Shown piece by piece: positions 50,996-58,510 of a stretch of DNA of 64,000 bases. The first letter of the stretch is position 1; each line of letters begins with the position of its first letter. The notes beneath the pieces are model-generated. The model worked only from the letters and a program-made list of their open reading frames with translations, was not told the DNA's origin and made no database searches. Location of the stretch: positions 62,001-126,000 of the IMG/VR virus record IMGVR_UViG_3300008114_000003; one strand, 5' to 3'. Source of the DNA: a virus. Both the position numbers and the translations under genes were made by a program.

Positions 50996-51960
50996 TACTT
51001 TATATTTTTATTTTCATAATTGTGGTTTAATGTAATTCTCATAAATGTTCTACGTTTACCTTTACTAATCAAAAGAGTTTCATGTGGTGTATTACTTGAC
51101 ATAAAATACAATTGATTCTTTTCAAATACAACTTTTCTATCATCGGTCAATTGTTCTTGCATTTTTTCAAATGAACCTTCTCCTAAAATCTCACCATAGA
51201 ACTCACCACTCCAAGCCTGACACCCAACTTCAGTTGATACAGTTAGAATACCTCCTTTACTTTCAGACACATAATCAGCAATTGGAATAATAACATCTTT
51301 ATACGGTAATACCCAATCCATTTTAACATGAGAGTTATCAGACTTAGCTTCATATTGATACTCTTTTATACGAGCACCTCCCCAACTTGGTTGTGGTTCA
51401 GCACCACCCCAAGAAGCTTTAAAATCATCATCGTACCTAGCACCACCCCAACTTGGCTTTGGTTCAGCACCACCCCAACTTGGCTTTGGTTCAGCACCAC
51501 CCCAAGAAGCTTTAAATTCATCCTCGTAATCTTCAACATCATCGAAGAAATCATCACTTAAAACATCATCAACTTTTGTCTCGTTTAATTTTTTGAAGTT
51601 AGGATCAACACAAAAATTACCATCAATATGAACTCCTTCTCTTCTAAGAAACTCATCAGTTGTGAAGAATTTAGTATCAATTGTAACATAGTGTGTATTC
51701 GCGCCTTCTTGTAGAGGTATATTTTTAATTACTTCATTAAAAGCTTCCTCCCATATTTTAAATCCTTCGGGTAAAGAAACCCAACCTCCTGTATTTTCAA
51801 ATGGCATAACACTTAATTTAAAATCTCCAAACTCTGGATCTGGTAAAATAACTTCACCTAGATTTTTAACATTAGTTCTGTGATAGTTAACATTTTCTAT
51901 CAATCTAACATTATTTCTTAAACTCTCTTTAAAATTTTCAATATTTTTCAAATACTTCAT
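50995..51960 (-). CDS. 2OG/Fe(II)-oxygenase-like protein with capsid-targeting-like N-terminus and SWGGA repeats
   Basis: 321 aa. Tag MKYLKNIENFKESLRNNVRL. The core has H-x-D (GVHIDGNF, His111/Asp113), then a distal His293 in SSNTPHETLL followed by RRTFMRI (Arg304/Arg308), the order of a 2-oxoglutarate/Fe(II) dioxygenase. Between them, residues 151-197 hold five (A/P)SWGGA(E/R) repeats in a flexible insert. The metal triad is plausible but the fold cannot be confirmed by eye. Coupled to 50369-50995. Confidence 0.5.
   Translation of the reverse strand: MKYLKNIENFKESLRNNVRLIENVNYHRTNVKNLGEVILPDPEFGDFKLSVMPFENTGGWVSLPEGFKIWEEAFNEVIKNIPLQEGANTHYVTIDTKFFTTDEFLRREGVHIDGNFCVDPNFKKLNETKVDDVLSDDFFDDVEDYEDEFKASWGGAEPKPSWGGAEPKPSWGGARYDDDFKASWGGAEPQPSWGGARIKEYQYEAKSDNSHVKMDWVLPYKDVIIPIADYVSESKGGILTVSTEVGCQAWSGEFYGEILGEGSFEKMQEQLTDDRKVVFEKNQLYFMSSNTPHETLLISKGKRRTFMRITLNHNYENKNIK
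51374..51511 (-). repeat. SWGGA-coding tandem repeats
   Basis: Five copies of a SWGGA-coding unit, two of them exact 27-nt neighbours (PSWGGAEPK), within the oxygenase-like gene. Slippage-prone. Confidence 0.8.
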
Positions 51961-51991
51961 ACTTCATATTATTTTTTTATTACTTTATATA

Positions 51992-52108
51992 TTAAATATC
52001 AGATTTATATTTCCATATATAACCACCACTAGATTTTGATTTACCAGTACAAACACTTCTTATACCCTGTGTCAATATACCCAAATCAACAGAGGCTGCT
52101 TTATATTC
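51992..52108 (-). pseudogene. frameshifted C-terminal end of the GIY-YIG endonuclease
   Basis: In the frame adjacent to the 52072-52893 stop, translation continues AASVDLGILTQGIRSVCTGK and ends GGYIWKYKSDI, a complete NUMOD1/IENR1 C-terminus. Loss of one A in a short A run (TTT at 52100-52102 on the plus strand) explains the shift. Confidence 0.75.
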
Positions 52109-52893
52109 TCATACTCTTTTATGAAATTTCCATTTAAATCATATTGATATATCGGTTTGAATTTATCACCTCCTTTATTAAAACTAACCGGTGTTAGATC
52201 ACCTTCAAATCTCCACACATATCCACCAACCATTTTAACTTTATTCTTACAACATTTTGATATATTGCCATGTGATAGGTTATTTATTTTAGAAGCGTTA
52301 TTTATTGAGGGGTAAATATTTATTAAATTCATATCAATATCATACTGATAAACCGATTTACAGTCTTGTATTAAGATATCATTTAACTTTTGTTCTTCTG
52401 TTTTAGAATCCTCATATCTTTTATTAGATATTCTTAATTTATCACGTTCTTCTTCTTTACTAAAACGTTCTTTAGCTTTAATACTCAATTCTTTCTTAGT
52501 TTCCTCTGATAGAATAAGTTTATAGTTTTTATACCTTTCAATCTGTGATTCAGACATTTTTTTCTTTGTTTCATCGGACATTTTTTTATTCTTATTTCCA
52601 CCTGAGTCCGTATTTGTCAGAGGATGTCCCTCACTTTTAAATTTATCAATCCAATATATTTCTCTTTCGCATACCTCATTATATGATAATATATTCTCCT
52701 CAATTGACTCAATTATAGGTTTTAAACCATTTAATTTTAAACTTTTAACCCAATTTGATTTATGAGATTTTGAGTTTTCCGAATAATGAGATTTAAGTCT
52801 TTGTTTTAAATCATTAAATGTTAATCCAATATATCTAATTTCATTAGATATTGGGTCTATGAGCTTGTATATAGTATATTTTATTTCTTCCAT
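52072..52893 (-). CDS. GIY-YIG homing endonuclease, C-terminally frameshifted
   Basis: 273 aa. GIY-YIG nuclease YTIYKLIDPISNEIRYIGLT (residues ~6-25), NUMOD3 repeat (MSDETKKKMSESQIERYKN), and NUMOD1/IENR1 helix-turn-helix units (SINNASKINNLSHGNISKCC, then VGGYVWRFEGD). The last unit breaks off as ENIKQPLLIWVY; the missing part is in another frame downstream. Free-standing beside a virion gene. Upstream, TATATA lies 4 nt before the ATG in a near-consensus motif (52898-52907). Confidence 0.85.
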   Translation of the reverse strand: MEEIKYTIYKLIDPISNEIRYIGLTFNDLKQRLKSHYSENSKSHKSNWVKSLKLNGLKPIIESIEENILSYNEVCEREIYWIDKFKSEGHPLTNTDSGGNKNKKMSDETKKKMSESQIERYKNYKLILSEETKKELSIKAKERFSKEEERDKLRISNKRYEDSKTEEQKLNDILIQDCKSVYQYDIDMNLINIYPSINNASKINNLSHGNISKCCKNKVKMVGGYVWRFEGDLTPVSFNKGGDKFKPIYQYDLNGNFIKEYENIKQPLLIWVY

Positions 52894-52946
52894 ATACTAT
52901 ATATAATTTATTTTAACCTCCCCCCGTTAAAATTGTGTCGTTTTGG

Positions 52947-53747
52947 TTATTTCTTCACCATAAAAAAGAAACTGGAATTTGATTGACCCTTGATTTCATC
53001 CTCCACTTCTTTAACTTCTTCTTTACCTTGAGATATTAAATCTGCGCTATTTATTTTTATCGAACCGGGAAGTTGAAAATCATAACGACCAACCATATTA
53101 CCCAACATAACTTTAGACCAACCAACACAATACTTATAAAAAAGATCATCTTTAAATAAATTTTCTCTTGGTATGTTAGCATAAGCCTCCATAACAACAT
53201 CATATTTAACATCAGTTAATATGTGTATTCTGTGATTTAAGTGATTGAAGTGGTGTTTAAGTGTATATTTATTTAACTGATTTAACATATCACTCATGTT
53301 ATCTAATACAGTTTTATATAAACCTAATTCACCAATAGTTGTTACATAAGATGATAGATATGGTTGATTTGTAACACCTAAGTTAACTGATAAATTTGGT
53401 GTATTAATACCTAATTGAAATAAACTATCTCCTCGTACTTCATAAAGATAAGCAACTGACTGAATTTCACATGGAACTTCAACATATCTATAACTCGTAA
53501 ATTCTTCGGTGAAGAAAGCTTCTTTTCTTATTAAGAAGTACATTTTCTGTACAGCGTATTGGTACCATCTGTAAAAATAAGGAAGAGCTCTATTTTCTAT
53601 TATTTGTCTAACACTAGCATCTGGTAAAGTTTTAGGTAAAGCACACGCAATTGTTAACTCGGTTTGAACCAAATCAACCATTTCTTCAATTGTGTAGCCA
53701 CCTTGGTAAGGAACATATTCATCACCATAACCGTTTAAATCAGCCAT
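52947..53747 (-). CDS. putative virion neck/adaptor-type structural protein, 266 aa
   Basis: YVPYQGGYTIEEMVDLVQTE start region, then a helical-beta fold with IIENRALPYFYRWYQYAVQK, EEFTSYRYVEVPCEIQSVAY and LHHFNHLNHRIHILTDVKYD-type segments; near the C-terminus SKVMLGNMVGRYDFQLPGSI. Polarity and size are like T4-type neck or head-completion proteins, but I cannot align it with a named one. A TTAATATATA motif lies about 20 nt upstream. Confidence 0.5.
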   Translation of the reverse strand: MADLNGYGDEYVPYQGGYTIEEMVDLVQTELTIACALPKTLPDASVRQIIENRALPYFYRWYQYAVQKMYFLIRKEAFFTEEFTSYRYVEVPCEIQSVAYLYEVRGDSLFQLGINTPNLSVNLGVTNQPYLSSYVTTIGELGLYKTVLDNMSDMLNQLNKYTLKHHFNHLNHRIHILTDVKYDVVMEAYANIPRENLFKDDLFYKYCVGWSKVMLGNMVGRYDFQLPGSIKINSADLISQGKEEVKEVEDEIKGQSNSSFFFMVKK

Positions 53748-53789
53748 AAAAATTATTTTATTTTAGTGTATATATTAAAATAATTTTAC

Positions 53790-53797
53790 TATATTTG
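53790..53797 (+). promoter_or_regulatory. Bacteroidota-type -7 promoter element
   Basis: TATATTTG 20 nt before the ATG at 53818. Confidence 0.6.
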
Positions 53798-53817
53798 TAA
53801 GACAAAATCGGAGAGTT

Positions 53818-53994
53818 ATGAAAGGGAAAATTAAAATCGGAAAAATTACACAAGAGCAAATCTTAACAGTTTATAAGAAAGCGTCTAGAGAGATGGAATT
53901 AGAGAACTCTACTGGTTGGGTTGCTAAACATAAAGTTCATAAATCAGCTAAGAACTATACAAGAAAAGATAAACACAAAGTTAGCTTTGTATAA
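53818..53994 (+). CDS. small basic protein, 58 aa
   Basis: MKGKIKIGKITQEQILTVYK, then ASREMELENSTGWVAKHKVH and a Lys/His-rich tail. Resembles short basic proteins of phage or bacteria that bind nucleic acids. A terminator follows immediately. Confidence 0.6.
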   Translation: MKGKIKIGKITQEQILTVYKKASREMELENSTGWVAKHKVHKSAKNYTRKDKHKVSFV

Positions 53995-53998
53995 TAAA

Positions 53999-54025
53999 AA
54001 AAGAGAGAATTTAATTCTCTCTTTT
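53999..54025. terminator. bidirectional terminator
   Basis: AAAAGAGAGAATT / ATTCTCTCTTTT stem with adjacent A and T tracts, between convergent genes. Confidence 0.8.
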
Positions 54026-54197
54026 ATTTTGAATATATTTTTCTAATTTTAGATTGTCTATTTGAAATTATCCATCGTCTCAATTCTTCAATGAACAAAT
54101 TATCTGGGTATATTCTACCATTATTCCTATTCATTCGATCAAATTTTTGTAAAACTCCGTGTAAAATATATTTACCATCAACTATTTCTACTTTCAT
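54024..54197 (-). CDS. short protein resembling the N-terminus of prohead protease, 57 aa
   Basis: [40 protein letters not shown]. The N-x-NGRIYP block with the preceding LQK-type strand is like the start of T4-type prohead core proteases (gp21 type), but the catalytic domain is absent. It overlaps the end of dnaJ by 4 nt. A fragment or a short adaptor; weak call. Confidence 0.4.
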   Translation of the reverse strand: MKVEIVDGKYILHGVLQKFDRMNRNNGRIYPDNLFIEELRRWIISNRQSKIRKIYSK

Positions 54198-55264
54198 ACT
54201 TTAAATGTATTTGAGTTTTTAAACTTCTCTAAAATCATTCTTTCATCAAGTGGAATATCTTTTGGTATTTTCAAATTAAATTTTATATAAAGATCTCCTA
54301 AACCATAATTTAAGTCTGGAATACCTTTACCTGAAATTCTAATTGTTTTCCCGTGTTCTGTTCCAGCTTCAACTAAAACCGGTATATCACCATGTGGTGT
54401 TGATACAGTTATATTATTACCACAAAGAGCATCTATAACAGATATTGTTTTTTCTACAACTATATTATTACCTTCTCTTTTGAATGAGAAGTCTTGAGCT
54501 TCTTCTATAATAATAAAAAGATCACCTGGTATTCCATTTCTAACATCATTTCCATTACCATTCATTTTCAACTGCATTCCATTTGAAACACCTGCTGGTA
54601 CTTGAATATCAACTACTTGTTCTTGTAAAGTAGTACCATCTCCATGGCAATGATTACACTTATTGTGAATTTGTTCACCAGAACCTCCACAATCTGGACA
54701 ATGTGTTTGAGTTCTTACTTGTCCAAATGGTGTATTTTGAACAACAACTCTTTGTCCTGTTCCATTACAAACTAAACATTCTCTTACATCAGAACCTCCT
54801 TTTCCATCACAAGGATTACATTTTACTTGTCTTCTGTATTTTAATTTTTTAGTTGTTCCTTTAAGTATCTCATCAATATTAACAACAACTTTAATTCTTA
54901 AATCACCACCTTTTTTAGTTCTTTGTCTTTGTTGTTGTCTTCCACCAAAAGGATTACCACCAAAGATATCACCAAACTGTGAAAATATATCATCCATTGA
55001 AAATCCGTGACCACCACCAAATGGATTACCTCCTCCAAATGGATTACCACCAGTTGAACCAAATCTATCATAACTCTGGCGTTTAGAAGGATCGCTAAGA
55101 GTTTCATAAGCTTCAGCCGCCTCTTTAAATTTAGCCTCTGCTTCTGGATTATTAGGATTTTTATCTGGATGAAACTGCATAGCCATCTTACGATAAGCTT
55201 TTTTAATTTCATCATCAGTTGCTCCTTTATTAACTCCTAAAATAGTATAATAGTCTTTATTCAT
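54194..55264 (-). CDS. dnaJ: DnaJ co-chaperone
   Basis: 356 aa, full type I DnaJ. J domain with HPD at residues 32-34 (MQFHPDKNP), Gly/Phe-rich linker (~70-105), four zinc-knuckle repeats ([32 protein letters not shown]) and the C-terminal substrate domains ([16 protein letters not shown]). It stimulates DnaK ATPase and delivers unfolded proteins. It lies in one minus-strand unit with grpE and three small genes. Confidence 0.97.
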   Translation of the reverse strand: MNKDYYTILGVNKGATDDEIKKAYRKMAMQFHPDKNPNNPEAEAKFKEAAEAYETLSDPSKRQSYDRFGSTGGNPFGGGNPFGGGHGFSMDDIFSQFGDIFGGNPFGGRQQQRQRTKKGGDLRIKVVVNIDEILKGTTKKLKYRRQVKCNPCDGKGGSDVRECLVCNGTGQRVVVQNTPFGQVRTQTHCPDCGGSGEQIHNKCNHCHGDGTTLQEQVVDIQVPAGVSNGMQLKMNGNGNDVRNGIPGDLFIIIEEAQDFSFKREGNNIVVEKTISVIDALCGNNITVSTPHGDIPVLVEAGTEHGKTIRISGKGIPDLNYGLGDLYIKFNLKIPKDIPLDERMILEKFKNSNTFKV

Positions 55265-55276
55265 TTTTTAGATTTT

Positions 55277-55603
55277 TTATTTTAATATATTATTTAGTAA
55301 TATGTCTCTTTTAATAGATTTAAGAGGTTCATTAAATCTTATTTTTGTATTTGAATTATAATCAAACCAAAATGAATCATTTTCATAAGTAGTCCAATTA
55401 TAATCTTTTTTTGTATGAAATCTTAAAATTGGTAGTTTATTCATAATATCTCTACATAGTTCAATGATTTTATCTTCATCAAACTCTTCCTCATCTATTT
55501 TATTAACCTCATCACAAAAGTAGTCCATTACTTCACCAACAGTCTCATTAACTACTCTTAAATAGTTTTTATCTGTTCTAGTACTTTCGATATACCAATT
55601 CAT
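55277..55603 (-). CDS. hypothetical protein in the chaperone operon, 108 aa
   Basis: MNWYIESTRTDKNYLRVVNE start; ends IKRDILLNNILK, a weak match to the C-terminal RDxKL family. It lies between dnaJ and the 178-aa gene, overlapping the latter by 4 nt. Its position suggests co-expression with the chaperones; role unknown. Confidence 0.55.
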   Translation of the reverse strand: MNWYIESTRTDKNYLRVVNETVGEVMDYFCDEVNKIDEEEFDEDKIIELCRDIMNKLPILRFHTKKDYNWTTYENDSFWFDYNSNTKIRFNEPLKSIKRDILLNNILK

Positions 55604-56136
55604 TTTAATGTCTTTTTAAGTTTCAAATCTCTTATCTCTAATTTAATTTCATCATATGTTTTATTTCTACAATTAGAAATCATTTTGTTTATATAGTTTT
55701 GACAAACTAAGTTTAAAGTTTCTATACCCATATCTAAATACTTAAACTCTATTAAACAATTTTTAATTTTTGGTAGAAAGTCAACTAAATAGTTGATAAA
55801 ATCATCAACATCCCAATATAGTTGAAATAATTCTAGCTTTTTATCACCATATTCCGAGAAATTAAATAAAGTTGGTTTGTTTATAAAAACCATAGACCAA
55901 GTTTTTCTAATGGCTGGTATGATAAGTACTTCTAGTTCATCCTCATCATCACCAATTTTACCAGATAATAAACTAAAAACCTCAATTCTATTATCTAAAA
56001 CATATTCTAAATCAGATTTAAGATTTGATTTTAATTCATCATCAACACCAGTAAGCATAGAATCAACAAGACTTTGTTTATATAAGTCTTGTTGTAATAA
56101 TTCTATAAAGCTTTTTTTGTTTACTGGTAAGTTCAT
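55600..56136 (-). CDS. hypothetical protein in the chaperone operon, 178 aa
   Basis: All-helical, acidic. Contains SLVDSMLTGVDDELKSNLKS and YIKNKMISNCRNKTYDEIKL-type helices. It overlaps grpE by one base and the next gene by 4 nt. No motif recognised. Confidence 0.55.
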   Translation of the reverse strand: MNLPVNKKSFIELLQQDLYKQSLVDSMLTGVDDELKSNLKSDLEYVLDNRIEVFSLLSGKIGDDEDELEVLIIPAIRKTWSMVFINKPTLFNFSEYGDKKLELFQLYWDVDDFINYLVDFLPKIKNCLIEFKYLDMGIETLNLVCQNYINKMISNCRNKTYDEIKLEIRDLKLKKTLK

Positions 56137-56663
56137 TATTCACCTAATATGATTTTAGGATATCTAAATGGTTTACCATCTAATGTATATCCCTTACTAA
56201 CAACATCAACAATTTTCTTTTCACCAATTGGTAAAATTGATATAACTTCGTGTAAATCAGTATCATACTCTTCAGTTTGAATAGTTTCAATTCCTTGACC
56301 TTTTAAAAACTTTTCAATTTTAGAAGCGATTAACTCAACACCTTCTCGAGCTGAATCATCTTTAATATTTTTGATTGCTAAAGAAATATCAGAGTCCATA
56401 TCCAAAATAGAAGTAATCATAGAAACTTTTGTATTATTTCTTAATTCTTCTTTTTCTTTGATAACTCTTTTTTTATAGTTATCAAATTCAGCAGCTAATC
56501 TTAAATAATTATTATTTGATTCTTTTAATTGTTCTTCTAAATGAGAAACGTGTAGTCTTGGATTATCTTCTAATACAATTTCTTCATTCTTACCAGTTAA
56601 GTCAAGACCAACTTTTTGATCATCAATTTTCATACTCTCTACTTCAATCTTTTTATCTTCCAT
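56136..56663 (-). CDS. grpE: GrpE nucleotide-exchange factor
   Basis: 175 aa. Long N-terminal acidic/helical part, then RLAAEFDNYKKRVIKEKEEL (coiled-coil dimer helix), EFLKGQGIETIQTEEYDTDLH-type loop and the C-terminal beta domain GYTLDGKPFRYPKIILGE. It exchanges ADP for ATP on DnaK. One-base overlap with the downstream gene indicates a single transcript with dnaJ. Confidence 0.95.
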   Translation of the reverse strand: MEDKKIEVESMKIDDQKVGLDLTGKNEEIVLEDNPRLHVSHLEEQLKESNNNYLRLAAEFDNYKKRVIKEKEELRNNTKVSMITSILDMDSDISLAIKNIKDDSAREGVELIASKIEKFLKGQGIETIQTEEYDTDLHEVISILPIGEKKIVDVVSKGYTLDGKPFRYPKIILGE

Positions 56664-56667
56664 TTTA

Positions 56668-57156
56668 TTAATAATTAAATTTTAACATTTTCTTTATTGT
56701 TGCGGAGTTGTAAAACTCATAAGTAACATTCTTATCAACTACTTTGTGTATTTCTAATTTTTCAACTTCTAATTTAAAGTTATCAACATATTCAACTAAT
56801 TCTCTAAGAGATTTAGCATAAGATGCTGATGGTACCCAATAATCCGGAAACTTATCTAAAAATTTATCAACAGCTGTATCGAATGTTTTCTTTCTAATAA
56901 GTAAATATTCATTCACTTTAGAAGATTTGTTTGTTAAGATTTCAATGATGTAATTATTAAATTTGAAAATTAAGTTATCAGTTTCAATAACTTTTAAAAG
57001 TCCAATAACAAGAGCATCTTGTTCAGAGATAGAAACTTCAGTATTTTCCCTTAAAATTCTCTCAGCTTCTTTATCGGAACCACCTAAAATGTAATAAACG
57101 TAAGTGTCCCATAAACATCTTTTAACTATATCTTCTGGATATATATTTATAGTCAT
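56668..57156 (-). CDS. hypothetical protein upstream of grpE, 162 aa
   Basis: MTINIYPEDIVKRCLWDTYV; helical, with SISEQDALVIGLLKVIETDN and VPSASYAKSLRELVEYVDNF. First gene of the chaperone operon in transcription order, 4 nt before grpE. Role unknown. Confidence 0.55.
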   Translation of the reverse strand: MTINIYPEDIVKRCLWDTYVYYILGGSDKEAERILRENTEVSISEQDALVIGLLKVIETDNLIFKFNNYIIEILTNKSSKVNEYLLIRKKTFDTAVDKFLDKFPDYWVPSASYAKSLRELVEYVDNFKLEVEKLEIHKVVDKNVTYEFYNSATIKKMLKFNY

Positions 57157-57238
57157 AATATTATAATATTTTTCTTTATTATAGAAACATACATATATAA
57201 AGTTTATAATGTAATATATAACACAAAAAAATTAAAGA

Positions 57239-57415
57239 ATGAAGCATAAAATCAAAACACCAAACGGAGTAGGAACTCTAGAGAAAATATACGCTAGTGA
57301 ATTGGGGTTTTTAATGGTTAGAGTTTACTTTCCTGATACAAAATCATTTATAACATATAATGTTGATAAGTTAGAAAATTTTTTAGAAAATACACAATTA
57401 AAATTAGAAAAGTAG
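57239..57415 (+). CDS. hypothetical protein, 58 aa
   Basis: MKHKIKTPNGVGTLEKIYAS, a small beta barrel-like sequence (PNGVGTLEKIY ... MVRVYFPDTKSFITYNVDKL). The N-terminus resembles KOW/SH3-type small proteins that read tRNA or RNA. No motif recognised. Confidence 0.5.
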   Translation: MKHKIKTPNGVGTLEKIYASELGFLMVRVYFPDTKSFITYNVDKLENFLENTQLKLEK

Positions 57416-57423
57416 TATATTTG
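57416..57423 (+). promoter_or_regulatory. Bacteroidota-type -7 promoter element
   Basis: TATATTTG 18 nt before the ATG of the ligase remnant at 57442; it matches the TATATTTG at 58472-58479 before the intact ligase. Confidence 0.55.
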
Positions 57424-57441
57424 TGGAAAATTTAAAAAGTA

Positions 57442-57516
57442 ATGGAACAGACAAAATACAATCGGACATATCATCTACCTTGGTCACCAGGATCAACAAA
57501 TGATGATAATTTATTT
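57442..57516 (+). pseudogene. 5' remnant of a second Rnl2-like RNA ligase gene
   Basis: MEQTKYNRTYHLPWSPGSTN-DD... aligns with the start of the intact ligase at 58511 (MSKYPRTYHLPFSPGTTNDD). Only about 25 codons remain before similarity ends at the endonuclease gene, whose 3' end overlaps them on the other strand. The short frame continues to a stop at 57582 without ligase motifs. Same promoter type as the intact copy. Confidence 0.75.
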
Positions 57517-58424
57517 AAAACTAAAGAAGTTAAATCTTTAGTTTTTTTTATTTCACTTTCCCATATGTATATCACAAAATAACCTATTTCTTCCGCTTTT
57601 ATCCTTTTATCTCTATCTTTATCCCATATATCAGATACTTTCTTATAACCACCTGGGAATTTAATACTTTCATCTATATTATAGATCTCTGGATTACAAT
57701 GCCAATAATCACCATTTACTTCAATTAAAATGTTAGTATTCACTAACCTAAAATCAAATAATTTACCCTTTAGTGGGAATTGAGTTGTATATGATATTGA
57801 TAGATTGTTAAGAACTTCTGATATTTTGGTTTCTAAATTAGATTTGCCATTATAATTAAATATTTTATTTTTTTGTTCATCATTTAAATTGTTCCAATAT
57901 TTTTTAATTGATTCTTTTTGTTTACACTTTCTTATTTCATTTTCATCATCAGTTAAATTGTTCCAAGCAAAATTATTATCTATTATCCATTTTTTAAATT
58001 CATTATTTTTGAATATGTTATCAACACCATAATTTTTCATAAATGTGTCTGATTTTTTATTTTTAATATCCAATACCTTTGACACATTATCAACTCCATA
58101 CTTCTCCATACAAGTTTTTTTATACTTAATAGATGATATTAATTTTGAACTTTCTGAAATACTCCTCTTAGGTATTGAATAATACTCCAAAAGAAATATA
58201 AAAGATTTAAAATCGATATTAAAATCATTTTTAATATCAACTAGACTTTTTAAATTCTCAACATAATTTAATGTAATAACCTCTCTTTTTGAAATATGTG
58301 GAAAATTTTTTTGAATAAACATAAATTTTATTTCTCTTTTATCATTTGTAGTTTTTAATTTACAATGATATATGTGTGGGTTATTAAAAACCACAACATC
58401 ACAAAAGGGACACTTTCTAATCAT
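57471..58424 (-). CDS. PD-(D/E)XK-type homing endonuclease, 317 aa
   Basis: An N-terminal zinc ribbon (CPFCDVVVFNNPHIYHCKLK) and a central region of KYGVDNVSKVLDIKNKK-type repeats, then a Vsr-like nuclease: NLETKISEVLNNLSISY, LFDFRLVNTNILIEVNGDYW (Asp ... Glu-x-x-Gly-Asp-x-Trp) and WDKDRDKRIKAEEIGYFVIY. The last codons (FVDPGDQGR) lie antisense to the ligase remnant. TTAATATATA-N4-ATG precedes it (58429-58438). Confidence 0.85.
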   Translation of the reverse strand: MIRKCPFCDVVVFNNPHIYHCKLKTTNDKREIKFMFIQKNFPHISKREVITLNYVENLKSLVDIKNDFNIDFKSFIFLLEYYSIPKRSISESSKLISSIKYKKTCMEKYGVDNVSKVLDIKNKKSDTFMKNYGVDNIFKNNEFKKWIIDNNFAWNNLTDDENEIRKCKQKESIKKYWNNLNDEQKNKIFNYNGKSNLETKISEVLNNLSISYTTQFPLKGKLFDFRLVNTNILIEVNGDYWHCNPEIYNIDESIKFPGGYKKVSDIWDKDRDKRIKAEEIGYFVIYIWESEIKKTKDLTSLVLNKLSSFVDPGDQGR

Positions 58425-58471
58425 ACATTATATATTAAAGTGAAAAAGTTGTTTTTTACCATTTTTTCAGT

Positions 58472-58479
58472 TATATTTG
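58472..58479 (+). promoter_or_regulatory. Bacteroidota-type -7 promoter element
   Basis: TATATTTG 31 nt before the RNA ligase ATG at 58511. Confidence 0.55.
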
Positions 58480-58510
58480 TAACATAAACAATATTTTTGA
58501 ATATCTTATC

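Noticed and set aside
51374-51511. CRISPR-like tandem repeats
   Set aside because: The repeats are contiguous, in frame within the coding sequence (SWGGA), and have no spacers.
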